Shown here piece by piece: positions 1 to 7,121 of a stretch of 42,958 nt of DNA (position 1 is the stretch's first letter; every line of letters starts with the position of its first letter). The notes beneath the pieces are model-generated. The model ran no database searches, was not told the DNA's origin, and worked only from the letters and a program-made list of their open reading frames with translations. The translations under genes and the position numbers were made by a program. This stretch comes from JAAYJK01 sp964501655 (GTDB taxonomy: Bacteria > Bacillota > Syntrophomonadia > Syntrophomonadales > Syntrophomonadaceae), in NCBI GenBank assembly GCA_964501655.1, contig CAZCTN010000029.1, positions 1 through 42,958 on the forward strand. Direction: 5' to 3'.

Positions 1-24
1 ATTTTCTGGGGAACTTGTCGCAGA

Positions 25-88
25 AAACAAGGGGACGGTTCTTTTGTTTGCTGGTATGCCAGAAAACAAAAGAACCGTCCCCTTGTTT
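25..88. repeat. Perfect 25-bp inverted repeat (palindromic hairpin element)
   Basis: Bases 25-49 are exactly complementary to 64-88. After one mismatch (50/63) the pairing continues for 4 bp (51-54 with 59-62) around a TATG loop, giving a hairpin of about 29 bp. The arms contain GGGGACGGTTC and GAACCGTCCCC. Hairpins with this core are, from memory, dispersed repeats in many Firmicutes and other bacteria, sometimes associated with IS200-like/REP-associated transposases; no transposase is present here. It sits 90-150 bases upstream of the methyltransferase and has no T-tract typical of a terminator. Confidence 0.75.
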
Positions 89-175
89 GGTATATAATCT
101 TGTCAAGGATTGATGTATGATTAAATATCATAACTAATAGCAGAAATAATAGCATTGGAGGAGGGGAATAAGGAT

Positions 176-892
176 ATGGAGGATTTACCCCGCTGGTATT
201 ATGATGAATTTCAGCAAATCGGAACCGATTATGAATCGGTAGAAGAGGTAGAAAAGTACGATCAGAGAATGGGCCAGTTTAGAGATATTAAACAAGAAGT
301 TGATTTAATCGTAAATATGAGCAGCCTGAAAGAGGATGATGTGGTGCTGGAATACGGGTGCGGGACCGGCGAGTTCCTGATTGCCGCGGCTGCCAAATGC
401 AGGATGGCATATGGTTTGGACATATCGGGAGTTATGCTTGATTATCTGCAAAGAAAACTGACTGCTGCCCAGGTAAGCCATAAGGTGAAGTTGATTCATG
501 CCGGCTTTTTAAGCTATAAACACCAGGGAGAACCCATAGATGCAGCGGTTAGTCAGCTGGCTCTGCATCATCTGCCGGATTTCTGGAAACATATGGCGTT
601 AAAAAAAGTATATGAGATTTTAAAGCCCGGGGGCTGCTTCTTCCTGAGAGACGTGGTATTTCCCTCCCCACATGACGACTATTATAGTTATTTTGATAAT
701 TTGATAGATAAGATGAGGAAAGATTCCGGGGATGAGATGGCCGGAAGTTTAGTAAGACACATCAAGGGTGAGTACTCTACTTGTGACTGGATAATGGAAG
801 GTCTGTTAAGAAGCAGTGGGTTCAGCATAGAGAAAAACATCAGGGATGGAATAGCCGTAATCTACCTTTGCCGAAAGACAGCCTTCAGGTAA
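176..892 (+). CDS. SAM-dependent class I methyltransferase
   Basis: 238-aa Rossmann-type methyltransferase of unknown substrate. SAM-binding motif I is VLEYGCGTGEFL, followed by the acidic motif II region GLDISGVML, SQLALHHLPDFW (motif IV-like) and LKPGGCFFLRDVVF (post-IV strand). The frame is open from a TTG at 155, but the ATG at 176 is preferred: the purine-rich GGAGGAGGGG (157-166) then sits at normal Shine-Dalgarno distance, whereas from the TTG it would be inside the gene. It stands alone on the plus strand behind a palindromic hairpin. The substrate (small molecule, quinone, lipid or protein) cannot be told from the sequence. There are no membrane segments, so it should be cytosolic. 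Confidence 0.85.
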   Translation: MEDLPRWYYDEFQQIGTDYESVEEVEKYDQRMGQFRDIKQEVDLIVNMSSLKEDDVVLEYGCGTGEFLIAAAAKCRMAYGLDISGVMLDYLQRKLTAAQVSHKVKLIHAGFLSYKHQGEPIDAAVSQLALHHLPDFWKHMALKKVYEILKPGGCFFLRDVVFPSPHDDYYSYFDNLIDKMRKDSGDEMAGSLVRHIKGEYSTCDWIMEGLLRSSGFSIEKNIRDGIAVIYLCRKTAFR

Positions 893-977
893 TATATGGA
901 TATAATCAAAATTCTATGGTTAAGGAATCAGAGAATGGTGCGAGTGGGGGACAAGGCAGAGAGGAGAATACCTGATC

Positions 978-1190
978 TTGTCCTGGAGAAGGGTTCTGGG
1001 AAGGAGGTTGGAAACCTTGGCAGGAAAACATGGAAAATATGCGGGCGGATTAAGTCTGCTGGCTGCTATCATAATATTGTGGGGAATGATGTTTGATGCC
1101 AGCCTGGAATATGCCGCTCTTTATACCTATGCTCTGGCGGGAATTCTCTTGGCTGCGGCTATGGTACTGGCGCTGAAAAATCTCCGGTGA
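978..1190 (+). CDS. Small two-helix membrane protein, hypothetical
   Basis: A 70-aa ORF with a TTG start preceded by AGAGGAG (960-966), 11 nt away. It has a basic N-terminus (WRRVLGRRLETLAGKHGKY) followed by two hydrophobic stretches (LSLLAAIIILWGMMF and YALAGILLAAAMVLAL), which predict two membrane helices with a positive-inside N-terminus. I do not recognise a family. A competing ORF in another frame (896-1096) has no protein-like composition. The TTG start and short length make this call tentative. The amphipathic/hydrophobic pattern is the main reason to keep it. Confidence 0.4.
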   Translation: MSWRRVLGRRLETLAGKHGKYAGGLSLLAAIIILWGMMFDASLEYAALYTYALAGILLAAAMVLALKNLR

Positions 1191-1205
1191 TAATTGATTA
1201 AATTG

Positions 1206-1234
1206 TTGACAATGGCATGCCATAGGTGTAAATT
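1206..1234 (+). promoter_or_regulatory. Sigma-A-type promoter of the trp operon with palindromic spacer
   Basis: A perfect -35 TTGACA (1206-1211) is followed after 17 nt by TAAATT (1229-1234). A better -10 by sequence, TATAAT at 1238-1243, is 26 nt away and too far for this -35. The spacer contains the perfect 12-bp palindrome ATGGCATGCCAT (1212-1223), a plausible repressor operator. Transcription from here would give a leader of about 70 nt that consists almost entirely of the GAG-triplet array. Confidence 0.6.
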
Positions 1235-1272
1235 AACTATAATAATGCTTAACGCATACAATATAATATTCT

Positions 1273-1319
1273 GAGATGAGACGAGACGAGATTAGATGAG
1301 GAGAGAACGACGAGATGAG
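1273..1319 (+). promoter_or_regulatory. Putative TRAP (MtrB) RNA-binding site overlapping the trpE start
   Basis: GAG/TAG triplets start at 1273, 1278, 1283, 1288, 1293 (TAG), 1298 and 1303, exactly every 5 nt. After one imperfect step, further GAGs follow at 1312 and 1317. Nine good triplets in 47 nt, each separated by two bases, is the known target architecture of the 11-subunit trp RNA-binding attenuation protein. The array includes the trpE Shine-Dalgarno (GAGGAGAG, 1298-1305) and runs through the ATG at 1315. Bound protein would therefore block ribosome entry. No terminator hairpin is visible between promoter and trpE, so translational repression is more likely than transcription attenuation. 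mtrB is not in this window. Confidence 0.75.
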
Positions 1320-2823
1320 CAGGTATAATTACCATGCCGGCACATTTGAGCGTGCTGGTTTTTATTTGCCCTTTTCCGGGGCTACTGACCTTCCCGACCC
1401 GGAAAACTTTGCTGCCATGGGCAGGATTTACGATTATGTTCCTGTATACAGCCAGAAGAAGCTGGACCATTTTGACCTGGTCAAATACTTTGAATCCAGC
1501 GAATCCAGCAATAACGGGGAAATTTGTTGTTTGCTGGAAAGTCTGAGCGGCCAGGAAAATGGTCGTTATTCCATTCTGGCTCGTAAACCCCTTCGAATTA
1601 TTACTTCCAATTTAAACCATCCCCAGGGTTATACTCCTATGAAAAATTTTATTGATTCACTGCGGACTCCCCGCCTGGGTTTCCCTTTCTTTAGCGGTGG
1701 ACTTATTGGCTATTGGAGTTATGAAACCGGCTTGTTTTACCAGGGTCTGGAGATTGGTGAAAATACCGGGCCCGAACAGTTTTTCTTTATGCCGGGGGAG
1801 ATTCTGGTCTATGACCGGCACACCGGTGTCTTAAGGGTATTTATCTGGATGGCTGCCGGGCAGGCTGGGAAAAACGATTATGACCAGGCCAGTTCGCAAA
1901 TAGCAGAGATCTTCTTTCAGGCTTCCCAATATGCCGAAAAAAGCAGGGTGCAGGAGAAAGAAGCCAGCCTGGACAGCGGTTTCCTGGACCAGGAATTCAG
2001 GGTTAATATCGACCGGGAAGAGTATTGCCGTATGGTAAGGGCCGCCAAAGAACACATCCGGCAGGGAGACATCTTTCAGGTGGTTCTGTCCCGGCGCTGG
2101 TCCAAAAGCAGCAGAGCTGAACCCTGGACGGTCTATCTCAAACTGCGGGAATTAAATCCTTCACCATATATGTTTTACCTGCAGCTGGCAGATTCGGTTC
2201 TGATGGGTGCTTCTCCGGAAATGCAGGTCAAGGTGCAAGGGGAGCGGATGAAAAGCCGGCCCATTGCGGGAACCCGCAAAGTAACGGGAAATTACGACCA
2301 TGACCGGCTTATGCAGGAAGAATTGCTGGAAGACGAAAAAGAGAGAGCGGAACACCTGATGCTGGTTGATTTGAGCCGCAATGATGTGGGGCGGGTCTGT
2401 AAAGCAGGTACGGTGCATTTAAGCGAGTATATGCAGCCGGAAAAGTATTCCCATGTTATGCACCTGGTATCCACGGTTGAGGGGGATCTGAAAGAAGAGG
2501 TGACCCCTCTGGAAGCCTTCCGGGCTTGCTTTCCGGCTGGCACCCTCAGCGGGGCGCCCAAGCGCAAGGCCATGGAAATCATCCAGAACCTGGAACGGGA
2601 ACCACGAGGCCCTTATGGGGGGGCGGTAGGGTATCTTTCCTTTGATGGCGGATTGGATTCCTGTATAACCATAAGATCTGTCCTGCACCGGCAGGGAAAA
2701 TACTATCTCCAGAGCGGGGCTGGGATAGTGGCTGATTCAGACCCGGAACTGGAACACCGGGAAACCCTGAACAAAGCCCGGGCCTTGATGCTGGCGATTA
2801 AGGAAGCGGAGGAAGAACAGTGA
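1315..2823 (+). CDS. trpE: Anthranilate synthase component I
   Basis: 502 aa, normal length for TrpE. It converts chorismate plus ammonia (from TrpG) to anthranilate. The N-terminal regulatory domain includes GRYSILARKP and the FFSGGLIGYWSYE region. The C-terminal chorismate-binding domain has PIAGTRKV, HLMLVDLSRNDVGRV, FRACFPAGTLSGAPK, GPYGGAVGYLSFDG and LQSGAGIVADSDPE, all characteristic. The start ATG lies at the end of the putative TRAP site, with GAGGAGAG about 9 nt upstream. It overlaps trpG by 4 nt (GTGA), indicating translational coupling. It is the first gene of the trpEGDCF-aroF operon. PabB is an alternative for the family, but the operon context decides for TrpE. Confidence 0.95.
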   Translation: MSRYNYHAGTFERAGFYLPFSGATDLPDPENFAAMGRIYDYVPVYSQKKLDHFDLVKYFESSESSNNGEICCLLESLSGQENGRYSILARKPLRIITSNLNHPQGYTPMKNFIDSLRTPRLGFPFFSGGLIGYWSYETGLFYQGLEIGENTGPEQFFFMPGEILVYDRHTGVLRVFIWMAAGQAGKNDYDQASSQIAEIFFQASQYAEKSRVQEKEASLDSGFLDQEFRVNIDREEYCRMVRAAKEHIRQGDIFQVVLSRRWSKSSRAEPWTVYLKLRELNPSPYMFYLQLADSVLMGASPEMQVKVQGERMKSRPIAGTRKVTGNYDHDRLMQEELLEDEKERAEHLMLVDLSRNDVGRVCKAGTVHLSEYMQPEKYSHVMHLVSTVEGDLKEEVTPLEAFRACFPAGTLSGAPKRKAMEIIQNLEREPRGPYGGAVGYLSFDGGLDSCITIRSVLHRQGKYYLQSGAGIVADSDPELEHRETLNKARALMLAIKEAEEEQ

Positions 2824-3488
2824 TTTTAATGATAGATAACTACGATTCATTTACCTACAACCTGGTTCAGTACCTGGAGGAAATGGGAGAGGAGGTACTG
2901 GTGTATAAAAATGATGAACTCAGCAGCCAGGAAATTATCGAACTCCAGCCGGAGGCCATAGTCATTTCTCCCGGTCCCTGCAGTCCCCGGGAAGCCGGAA
3001 TATCAGTGGCGGCCATACAGGATTGTTATGATAAAATTCCTATTCTGGGCATCTGCCTGGGGCATCAGTCCATAGGCTATGCTTTTGGAGCCGAGATAAA
3101 AATAAATTATCGCCTTATGCACGGCAAAATATCGGCCATATATCATGATCAGCGCAGCATCTACCAGGGGCTCAGCGAACCCTTCCAGGCTGCCCGCTAT
3201 CACTCGCTGGTGGTGGAAAAAAGCTCCCTGCCGCCCTGTCTGGAGATAACAGCCTGCAGTGAAGAAGGCGAGATCATGGGAATAAGACACAAATATTTCC
3301 CGGTGGAGGGAGTACAGTTTCATCCGGAATCTATAATGACTCCGGAAGGGAAAAAGCTCTTAAGCAATTTCCTGGGATGGATCAGGGAAGCACCACCGCT
3401 ACGAGTATTACCCCCCGGGCAGGATCAAGGCATCCTGCCGGAAGCGGCGGAGCCAGTTCCCCCGACCAAACAATGCATAGGCTGTTAG
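2820..3488 (+). CDS. trpG: Anthranilate synthase component II (glutamine amidotransferase)
   Basis: 222-aa class I glutamine amidotransferase supplying ammonia to TrpE. It has the N-terminal IDNYDSFTYNL motif, the nucleophile motif GICLGHQSIGYAFG and the His/Glu pair in VEGVQFHPES. GTG start overlapping the trpE stop; an ATG three codons in would also give a conventional N-terminus. In organisms with a single pabA/trpG this subunit also serves p-aminobenzoate synthesis. The protein is about 30 residues longer than usual: after the typical end (LLSNFLGWI) comes a Pro-rich tail ending KQCIGC, which may be non-conserved. A 96-nt gap to trpD holds the second triplet array. Confidence 0.93.
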   Translation: MILMIDNYDSFTYNLVQYLEEMGEEVLVYKNDELSSQEIIELQPEAIVISPGPCSPREAGISVAAIQDCYDKIPILGICLGHQSIGYAFGAEIKINYRLMHGKISAIYHDQRSIYQGLSEPFQAARYHSLVVEKSSLPPCLEITACSEEGEIMGIRHKYFPVEGVQFHPESIMTPEGKKLLSNFLGWIREAPPLRVLPPGQDQGILPEAAEPVPPTKQCIGC

Positions 3489-3547
3489 CCCGGACCCTCC
3501 CCGGTCTCAGACCCTGTCACTGCCCAAGGGGATGGAGAGTATGAAAT

Positions 3548-3580
3548 CAGATTAGTCCAGATGAGAAGAGAGGAGAATAG
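3548..3580 (+). promoter_or_regulatory. Second TRAP-like (G/U/C)AG triplet array before trpD
   Basis: Triplets with an exact 5-nt period: CAG 3548, TAG 3553, CAG 3558, GAG 3563, GAG 3568, GAG 3573, TAG 3578, ending 4 nt before the preferred trpD ATG (3585). Another GAG lies at 3535/3537. The array covers the trpD Shine-Dalgarno (AGAGGAG, 3569-3575). Four of the seven steps are the favoured GAG/UAG kind in direct succession, and the CAGs are weaker. It sits in a 96-nt trpG-trpD gap in an operon whose other junctions overlap, which suggests the gap is kept for control. Confidence 0.6.
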
Positions 3581-3584
3581 TCAA

Positions 3585-4607
3585 ATGTTTAACCAGTATC
3601 TCAAGAGTGTAGTTGGAGGAGAATACCTTAATACCGATCAGGCATACAGCAGTGCCAAAATGCTTTTGCACGATAATATCCCGGTAGTTCAAGCGGCCGC
3701 CTTTCTATCTGCCCTGCGTACCCGTAAAGAACAGGCTTTGGAAATAGGGGGGTTTGTTCAGGCCATTTATGAAGAAGCGGTGAGGATTGAGGTGGACAGG
3801 GAACTGTTGGATACCTGCGGAACCGGTGGTGATGGAATGGGGACTTTTAATATATCTACCCTGGCTGCCCTGGTGGCAGCTGCGGCAGGAATCCCGATAG
3901 CCAAACATGGAAACAAAGCCATGACCAGTCAAGTAGGAAGCGCTGATATACTTGAGGCTTTGGGGGTTAATATAATGCTGAGTCCGGAGCAGGCCCGCAG
4001 AATGCTGGATGAAGTGGGAATAACATTTCTGTTTGCCCCGCATTATCATCCCATCTTGAAGGAAGTAGCTCCTCTGAGAAGGGAGATGGGAGTGGCGACC
4101 ATATTCAATTTCCTGGGCCCCCTGCTCAATCCATGCCATTTAAGCTACCAGGTAATGGGCATCGCCGACCACAGCATGCAGGAGTCGATAGCCCTGACCA
4201 TGAGCAAGCTGGAACGGAAACGGGCCCTGGTTGTACACGCTGATAACGGGATGGACGAAATCAGTCCCAGCGGCAGAACCCGGGTATTTGATATTGAACC
4301 CGGCGCCATGAAGAGCTATGACATAGATCCGCTGAAATTAGGTTTTGATTCCATCTCGCTGGAATCCATAGTAGGCGGAGACATATCGGTCAATACCCGT
4401 ATCGCCCGGGAGGTATTGGAAGGAAACAGCGGTCCCTTTAGAGATACCGTGGTACTGAACGCCGCGGCAGCCATAATGACCGCAGGTCAAGCCGCGGACA
4501 TGGCGGAGGGAAAACAGACAGCCGAGGAGATGATAGATTCAGGTAAAGCCAGGGCTGTGTTGATGAGGATGATCCAATACAGCCGGGACGGGGTGAGGGC
4601 ATGCTGA
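3585..4607 (+). CDS. trpD: Anthranilate phosphoribosyltransferase
   Basis: 340 aa from the ATG at 3585 (family about 340). It transfers the phosphoribosyl group of PRPP to anthranilate. PRPP/Mg motifs: DTCGTGGDGMGTFNIS, AKHGNKAMTSQVGSAD and FLFAPHYHP, plus RREMGVATIFNFLGPLLNP and VVHADNGMDEIS. The frame also has an ATG at 3561, but that would put AGAGGAG inside the gene and add eight charged residues; 3585 is the better start. The ribosome site is covered by the triplet array, so its translation may be tuned by tryptophan separately from trpEG. It overlaps trpC by 7 nt. Confidence 0.94.
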   Translation: MFNQYLKSVVGGEYLNTDQAYSSAKMLLHDNIPVVQAAAFLSALRTRKEQALEIGGFVQAIYEEAVRIEVDRELLDTCGTGGDGMGTFNISTLAALVAAAAGIPIAKHGNKAMTSQVGSADILEALGVNIMLSPEQARRMLDEVGITFLFAPHYHPILKEVAPLRREMGVATIFNFLGPLLNPCHLSYQVMGIADHSMQESIALTMSKLERKRALVVHADNGMDEISPSGRTRVFDIEPGAMKSYDIDPLKLGFDSISLESIVGGDISVNTRIAREVLEGNSGPFRDTVVLNAAAAIMTAGQAADMAEGKQTAEEMIDSGKARAVLMRMIQYSRDGVRAC

Positions 4608-5392
4608 ATCGTATAGCAGCCGCCAAGAAAGTGGAGGTGGAACGCCTCAAATCAATGCTGGATATCGATGCTATTGCGGTAAGGACCAGAAGCTTCGATC
4701 CTTTTAAAGTCTTTAAGCAGGAAAAGGGCGGACCGGAGATAATCGCCGAAGTTAAGAAGGCTTCTCCGGTAAAAGGGGTAATCTGCCGGGACTTCGATCA
4801 TCTGGATATGGCTAGAAAATACCGGGAAAATGGGGCTGCGGCTATATCTGTAATCAGTGACAGCCAGTTCTTTGGCGGCAAATCCGACTATTTAAGGGAC
4901 ATCCGGGAAGAAATGGACCTGCCCATCCTGCGCAAGGATTTTATTATAGATAAACTGCAGCTTTTTGAAACCGCAGAAATGGGGGCGGATATGGTTTTGC
5001 TGATTGCCGCCCTGCATGACTACCCAAGTCTGCTGCGGCTGTGTGAAAAGAGCTTGGAAATAGGACTGGAACCGCTATTGGAAGTTCATAATGCCCAGGA
5101 GGCAGTCATGAGTCTTGATTTGCCGGTAAACATCATCGGAGTCAACAACCGGGATCTAAAAAGTTTTACTATTGATATCAATACCAGCCTGGAATTAAGC
5201 TCATTGATTCCGGATTCACTGGTCAAGGTGAGCGAGAGTGGGATCAAAAGCCGGCAGGATTTGAGACTGCTGCAGGACAGCGGTTTTGATGCGGCCTTGA
5301 TCGGAGAGGGTCTGGCGGCTTTCCCTGATCCTGGAGCCAGGCTCCATGAGCTGCTCCAGTACCGAGAGGTGAAGGGCTATGACCAGAGTTAA
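4601..5392 (+). CDS. trpC: Indole-3-glycerol-phosphate synthase
   Basis: 263-aa TIM barrel that closes CdRP to indole-3-glycerol phosphate with loss of CO2. Family motifs are present: IIAEVKKASPVKGVI (catalytic Lys region), PILRKDFIID, LEPLLEVHNAQEA, IIGVNNRDLKSF, VSESGIKS and AALIGEGLA. The ATG lies inside the end of trpD (7-nt overlap), and the 3' end overlaps trpF by 14 nt, so expression is likely coupled. Its product is the last pathway intermediate made in this operon, since trpA/trpB are absent here. Confidence 0.94.
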   Translation: MLNRIAAAKKVEVERLKSMLDIDAIAVRTRSFDPFKVFKQEKGGPEIIAEVKKASPVKGVICRDFDHLDMARKYRENGAAAISVISDSQFFGGKSDYLRDIREEMDLPILRKDFIIDKLQLFETAEMGADMVLLIAALHDYPSLLRLCEKSLEIGLEPLLEVHNAQEAVMSLDLPVNIIGVNNRDLKSFTIDINTSLELSSLIPDSLVKVSESGIKSRQDLRLLQDSGFDAALIGEGLAAFPDPGARLHELLQYREVKGYDQS

Positions 5393-6095
5393 AATTTGTG
5401 GGATCAAATCCCTGTTGGAGGCCAGAATGGCCATAAAAAATGGAGCCTGGGCCATTGGCCAGGTTTTTGCTGAATCAAAACGGCGGATATCGGTAGAACA
5501 GGCGGAAAAGATCAACCGGCAGTTGGGTCGCGAAATCATCAAAATAGGGGTTTTTGTCAATGAAGAGTTCGAAGCGCTCCAAGATATCATTAAGGCCTGT
5601 TCTCTGGATATGGTACAGCTGCATGGGGAGGAAGCACCGGAGTATGCGGGAGAGCTAAACCTGCCGGTGATCAAGTCTTTTACCGTTACTGGACCGGTTC
5701 AGAGGAGTTTTATCGATCAGTGGCCGGTATGGGCCTGTCTTTTCGACACCTATTCGCCGGCCGTCAGAGGCGGGAGCGGAAAAATATTTAACTGGTCATG
5801 GCTGGAGGAGCTAAAGGGCGAAAGCAGAATAATACTGGCCGGAGGCCTTAATCCCGCCAATGTAGGCAGTGCCATTGATGCTGTTCATCCTCTGGCGGTA
5901 GATGTTTCCAGCGGGGTGGAATTCCCCGGCGGGGGAAAGAGCGAGGAAAAGATAGAACAATTTATGGCGGCGGTACGGCAAGCGGATAAGAATATTAGCA
6001 TATCCGGGCCGGGAAGACCGGGTTCGGACTCCGGATTAGGACCCATTGGTGAAGGAGGAGCATACAGTGGATTACAAACTGGCAGTAAGGGATAA
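5379..6095 (+). CDS. trpF: Phosphoribosylanthranilate isomerase
   Basis: 238 aa. It isomerises PRA to CdRP (Amadori rearrangement) in a TIM barrel. Motifs: VKICGIKS (catalytic Cys) at the N-terminus, QLHGEE, WACLFDTYSP, IILAGGLNPANVG and AVDVSSGVEFPGGGKSEEKI. Catalysis uses Cys7 and the Asp of FDTYS. The enzyme family usually ends about 10 residues after the SSGVE motif helix; here about 35 Gly/Pro/Ser-rich residues follow. They arise because the frame runs 29 nt into the DAHP synthase gene, so the tail is probably non-functional. Confidence 0.92.
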   Translation: MTRVKICGIKSLLEARMAIKNGAWAIGQVFAESKRRISVEQAEKINRQLGREIIKIGVFVNEEFEALQDIIKACSLDMVQLHGEEAPEYAGELNLPVIKSFTVTGPVQRSFIDQWPVWACLFDTYSPAVRGGSGKIFNWSWLEELKGESRIILAGGLNPANVGSAIDAVHPLAVDVSSGVEFPGGGKSEEKIEQFMAAVRQADKNISISGPGRPGSDSGLGPIGEGGAYSGLQTGSKG

Positions 6096-6906
6096 TCACC
6101 CTGAAGATACCATAATTGAGATTCCGGGCCAAGCTGGGATTACTCGTATCGGCAAGGGATACTGCACGATTATAGCCGGACCATGCGCAGTAGAATCCCG
6201 GGAAAAATATCTGGAGATCGCAGTGCAGGTCAAAAATATGGGGGCGCATATTCTCCGGGGGGGAGCATTTAAACCCCGCACCTCTCCCTATTCCTTTGCT
6301 GGTCTGGGCCGAGAGGGATTGAAGATTTTGGAGGAGGCCAGAGAAATAACCGGTCTGCCGGTTATTACAGAGCTTATGGACGTTCGGGAGCTGGATCAGA
6401 TTTTAAGATACAGCGATATTATCCAGATTGGAAGCCGCAACATGCAGAACTACTCCCTGCTGCGGGAAGTGGGAAGGGTAAGGAAACCAGTTATGATCAA
6501 ACGCGGGCTTTCCGCTACTATCGAGGAATGGCTTCTGGCAGCTGAATATGTGCTTTGTGAAGGTAATGGGGAAGTGATTTTGTGCGAACGGGGAATCCGC
6601 ACCTTTGAAGTAATGACCCGCAATACAGTTGATATAGCCGCGGTAGCCCTGTTAAAGGATTTATCTCATCTGCCGGTAATAGTCGATCCCAGTCATGCTA
6701 CCGGACAGCGAAACTTGGTGGGGCCGGTGGCCAGAGCGGCTATAGCAGCCGGAGCGGATGGTTTGATGATAGAGGTTCATCAAAATCCTCAGGAGGCTCT
6801 TTCCGATGGACCTCAATCATTAACCCCGGAATTATTCCTGGATGTTCTGGATCATCTTAAAGATTTGGCGGCCCTAAACCACCGTAAATGGGGTCAGGCG
6901 CAATAG
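6067..6906 (+). CDS. aroF: 3-deoxy-7-phosphoheptulonate (DAHP) synthase, KDO8PS-like type I
   Basis: 279 aa. It condenses phosphoenolpyruvate and erythrose 4-phosphate, the entry step of the shikimate pathway. Motifs of the short beta-type enzyme: IAGPCAVESREKYLE, LRGGAFKPRTSPYSFAGLG, VITELMD, IQIGSRNMQNYSLL, PVMIKRGLSATIEEW, LCERGIRTFE and VIVDPSHATGQRN (metal His). No chorismate mutase or ferredoxin-like regulatory domain is attached, so no built-in allosteric module is visible. The GTG at 6067 is chosen because GAAGGAGGAG (6051-6060) sits 6 nt upstream; the TTG at 6046 is a worse start. It overlaps trpF by 29 nt and is probably the last gene of the operon. Confidence 0.93.
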   Translation: MDYKLAVRDNHPEDTIIEIPGQAGITRIGKGYCTIIAGPCAVESREKYLEIAVQVKNMGAHILRGGAFKPRTSPYSFAGLGREGLKILEEAREITGLPVITELMDVRELDQILRYSDIIQIGSRNMQNYSLLREVGRVRKPVMIKRGLSATIEEWLLAAEYVLCEGNGEVILCERGIRTFEVMTRNTVDIAAVALLKDLSHLPVIVDPSHATGQRNLVGPVARAAIAAGADGLMIEVHQNPQEALSDGPQSLTPELFLDVLDHLKDLAALNHRKWGQAQ

Positions 6907-7010
6907 TTCTACTTCGGGCCGACGCTGCTCATTGCCTGGTTTCTTAAAGTCAATTGGGAGGTGCCGGGCGCTATGTGGAACAACTTTGCTGCCTGATCCT
7001 CCTGAGTCTG

Positions 7011-7019
7011 TGCTATAAT
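7011..7019 (+). promoter_or_regulatory. Extended -10 promoter of superoxide dismutase
   Basis: TGC-TATAAT (7011-7019) is a consensus extended -10 element, about 100 nt before the sod start. No good -35 lies at 17 nt, which extended -10 promoters tolerate. Just downstream an 8-bp inverted repeat (TTGGAAAG and CTTTCCAA, about 7039-7076) lies in the leader and could be an operator. Confidence 0.55.
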
Positions 7020-7121
7020 TTGGACAGGGTTTTCCTGATTTGGAAAGAAACTAGTAATCAGTATTGCTTTCCAATTTATCAGGCATATTAATACTAATTT
7101 GTTTAGAAGGGGTGGTTTTGA

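Noticed and set aside
896..1096. 66-aa ORF starting at ATG 896
   Set aside because: It overlaps the membrane ORF in another frame, has no ribosome site and no protein-like pattern.
1238..1243. TATAAT as -10 of the trp promoter with TTGACA at 1206
   Set aside because: A 26-nt spacer is too long; TAAATT at 1229 fits the 17-nt spacing, though TATAAT may belong to a second weak promoter.
1191..1314. T-box leader or terminator-type attenuator before trpE
   Set aside because: No T-box sequence, no terminator hairpin and no leader peptide with Trp codons; only the triplet array is present.
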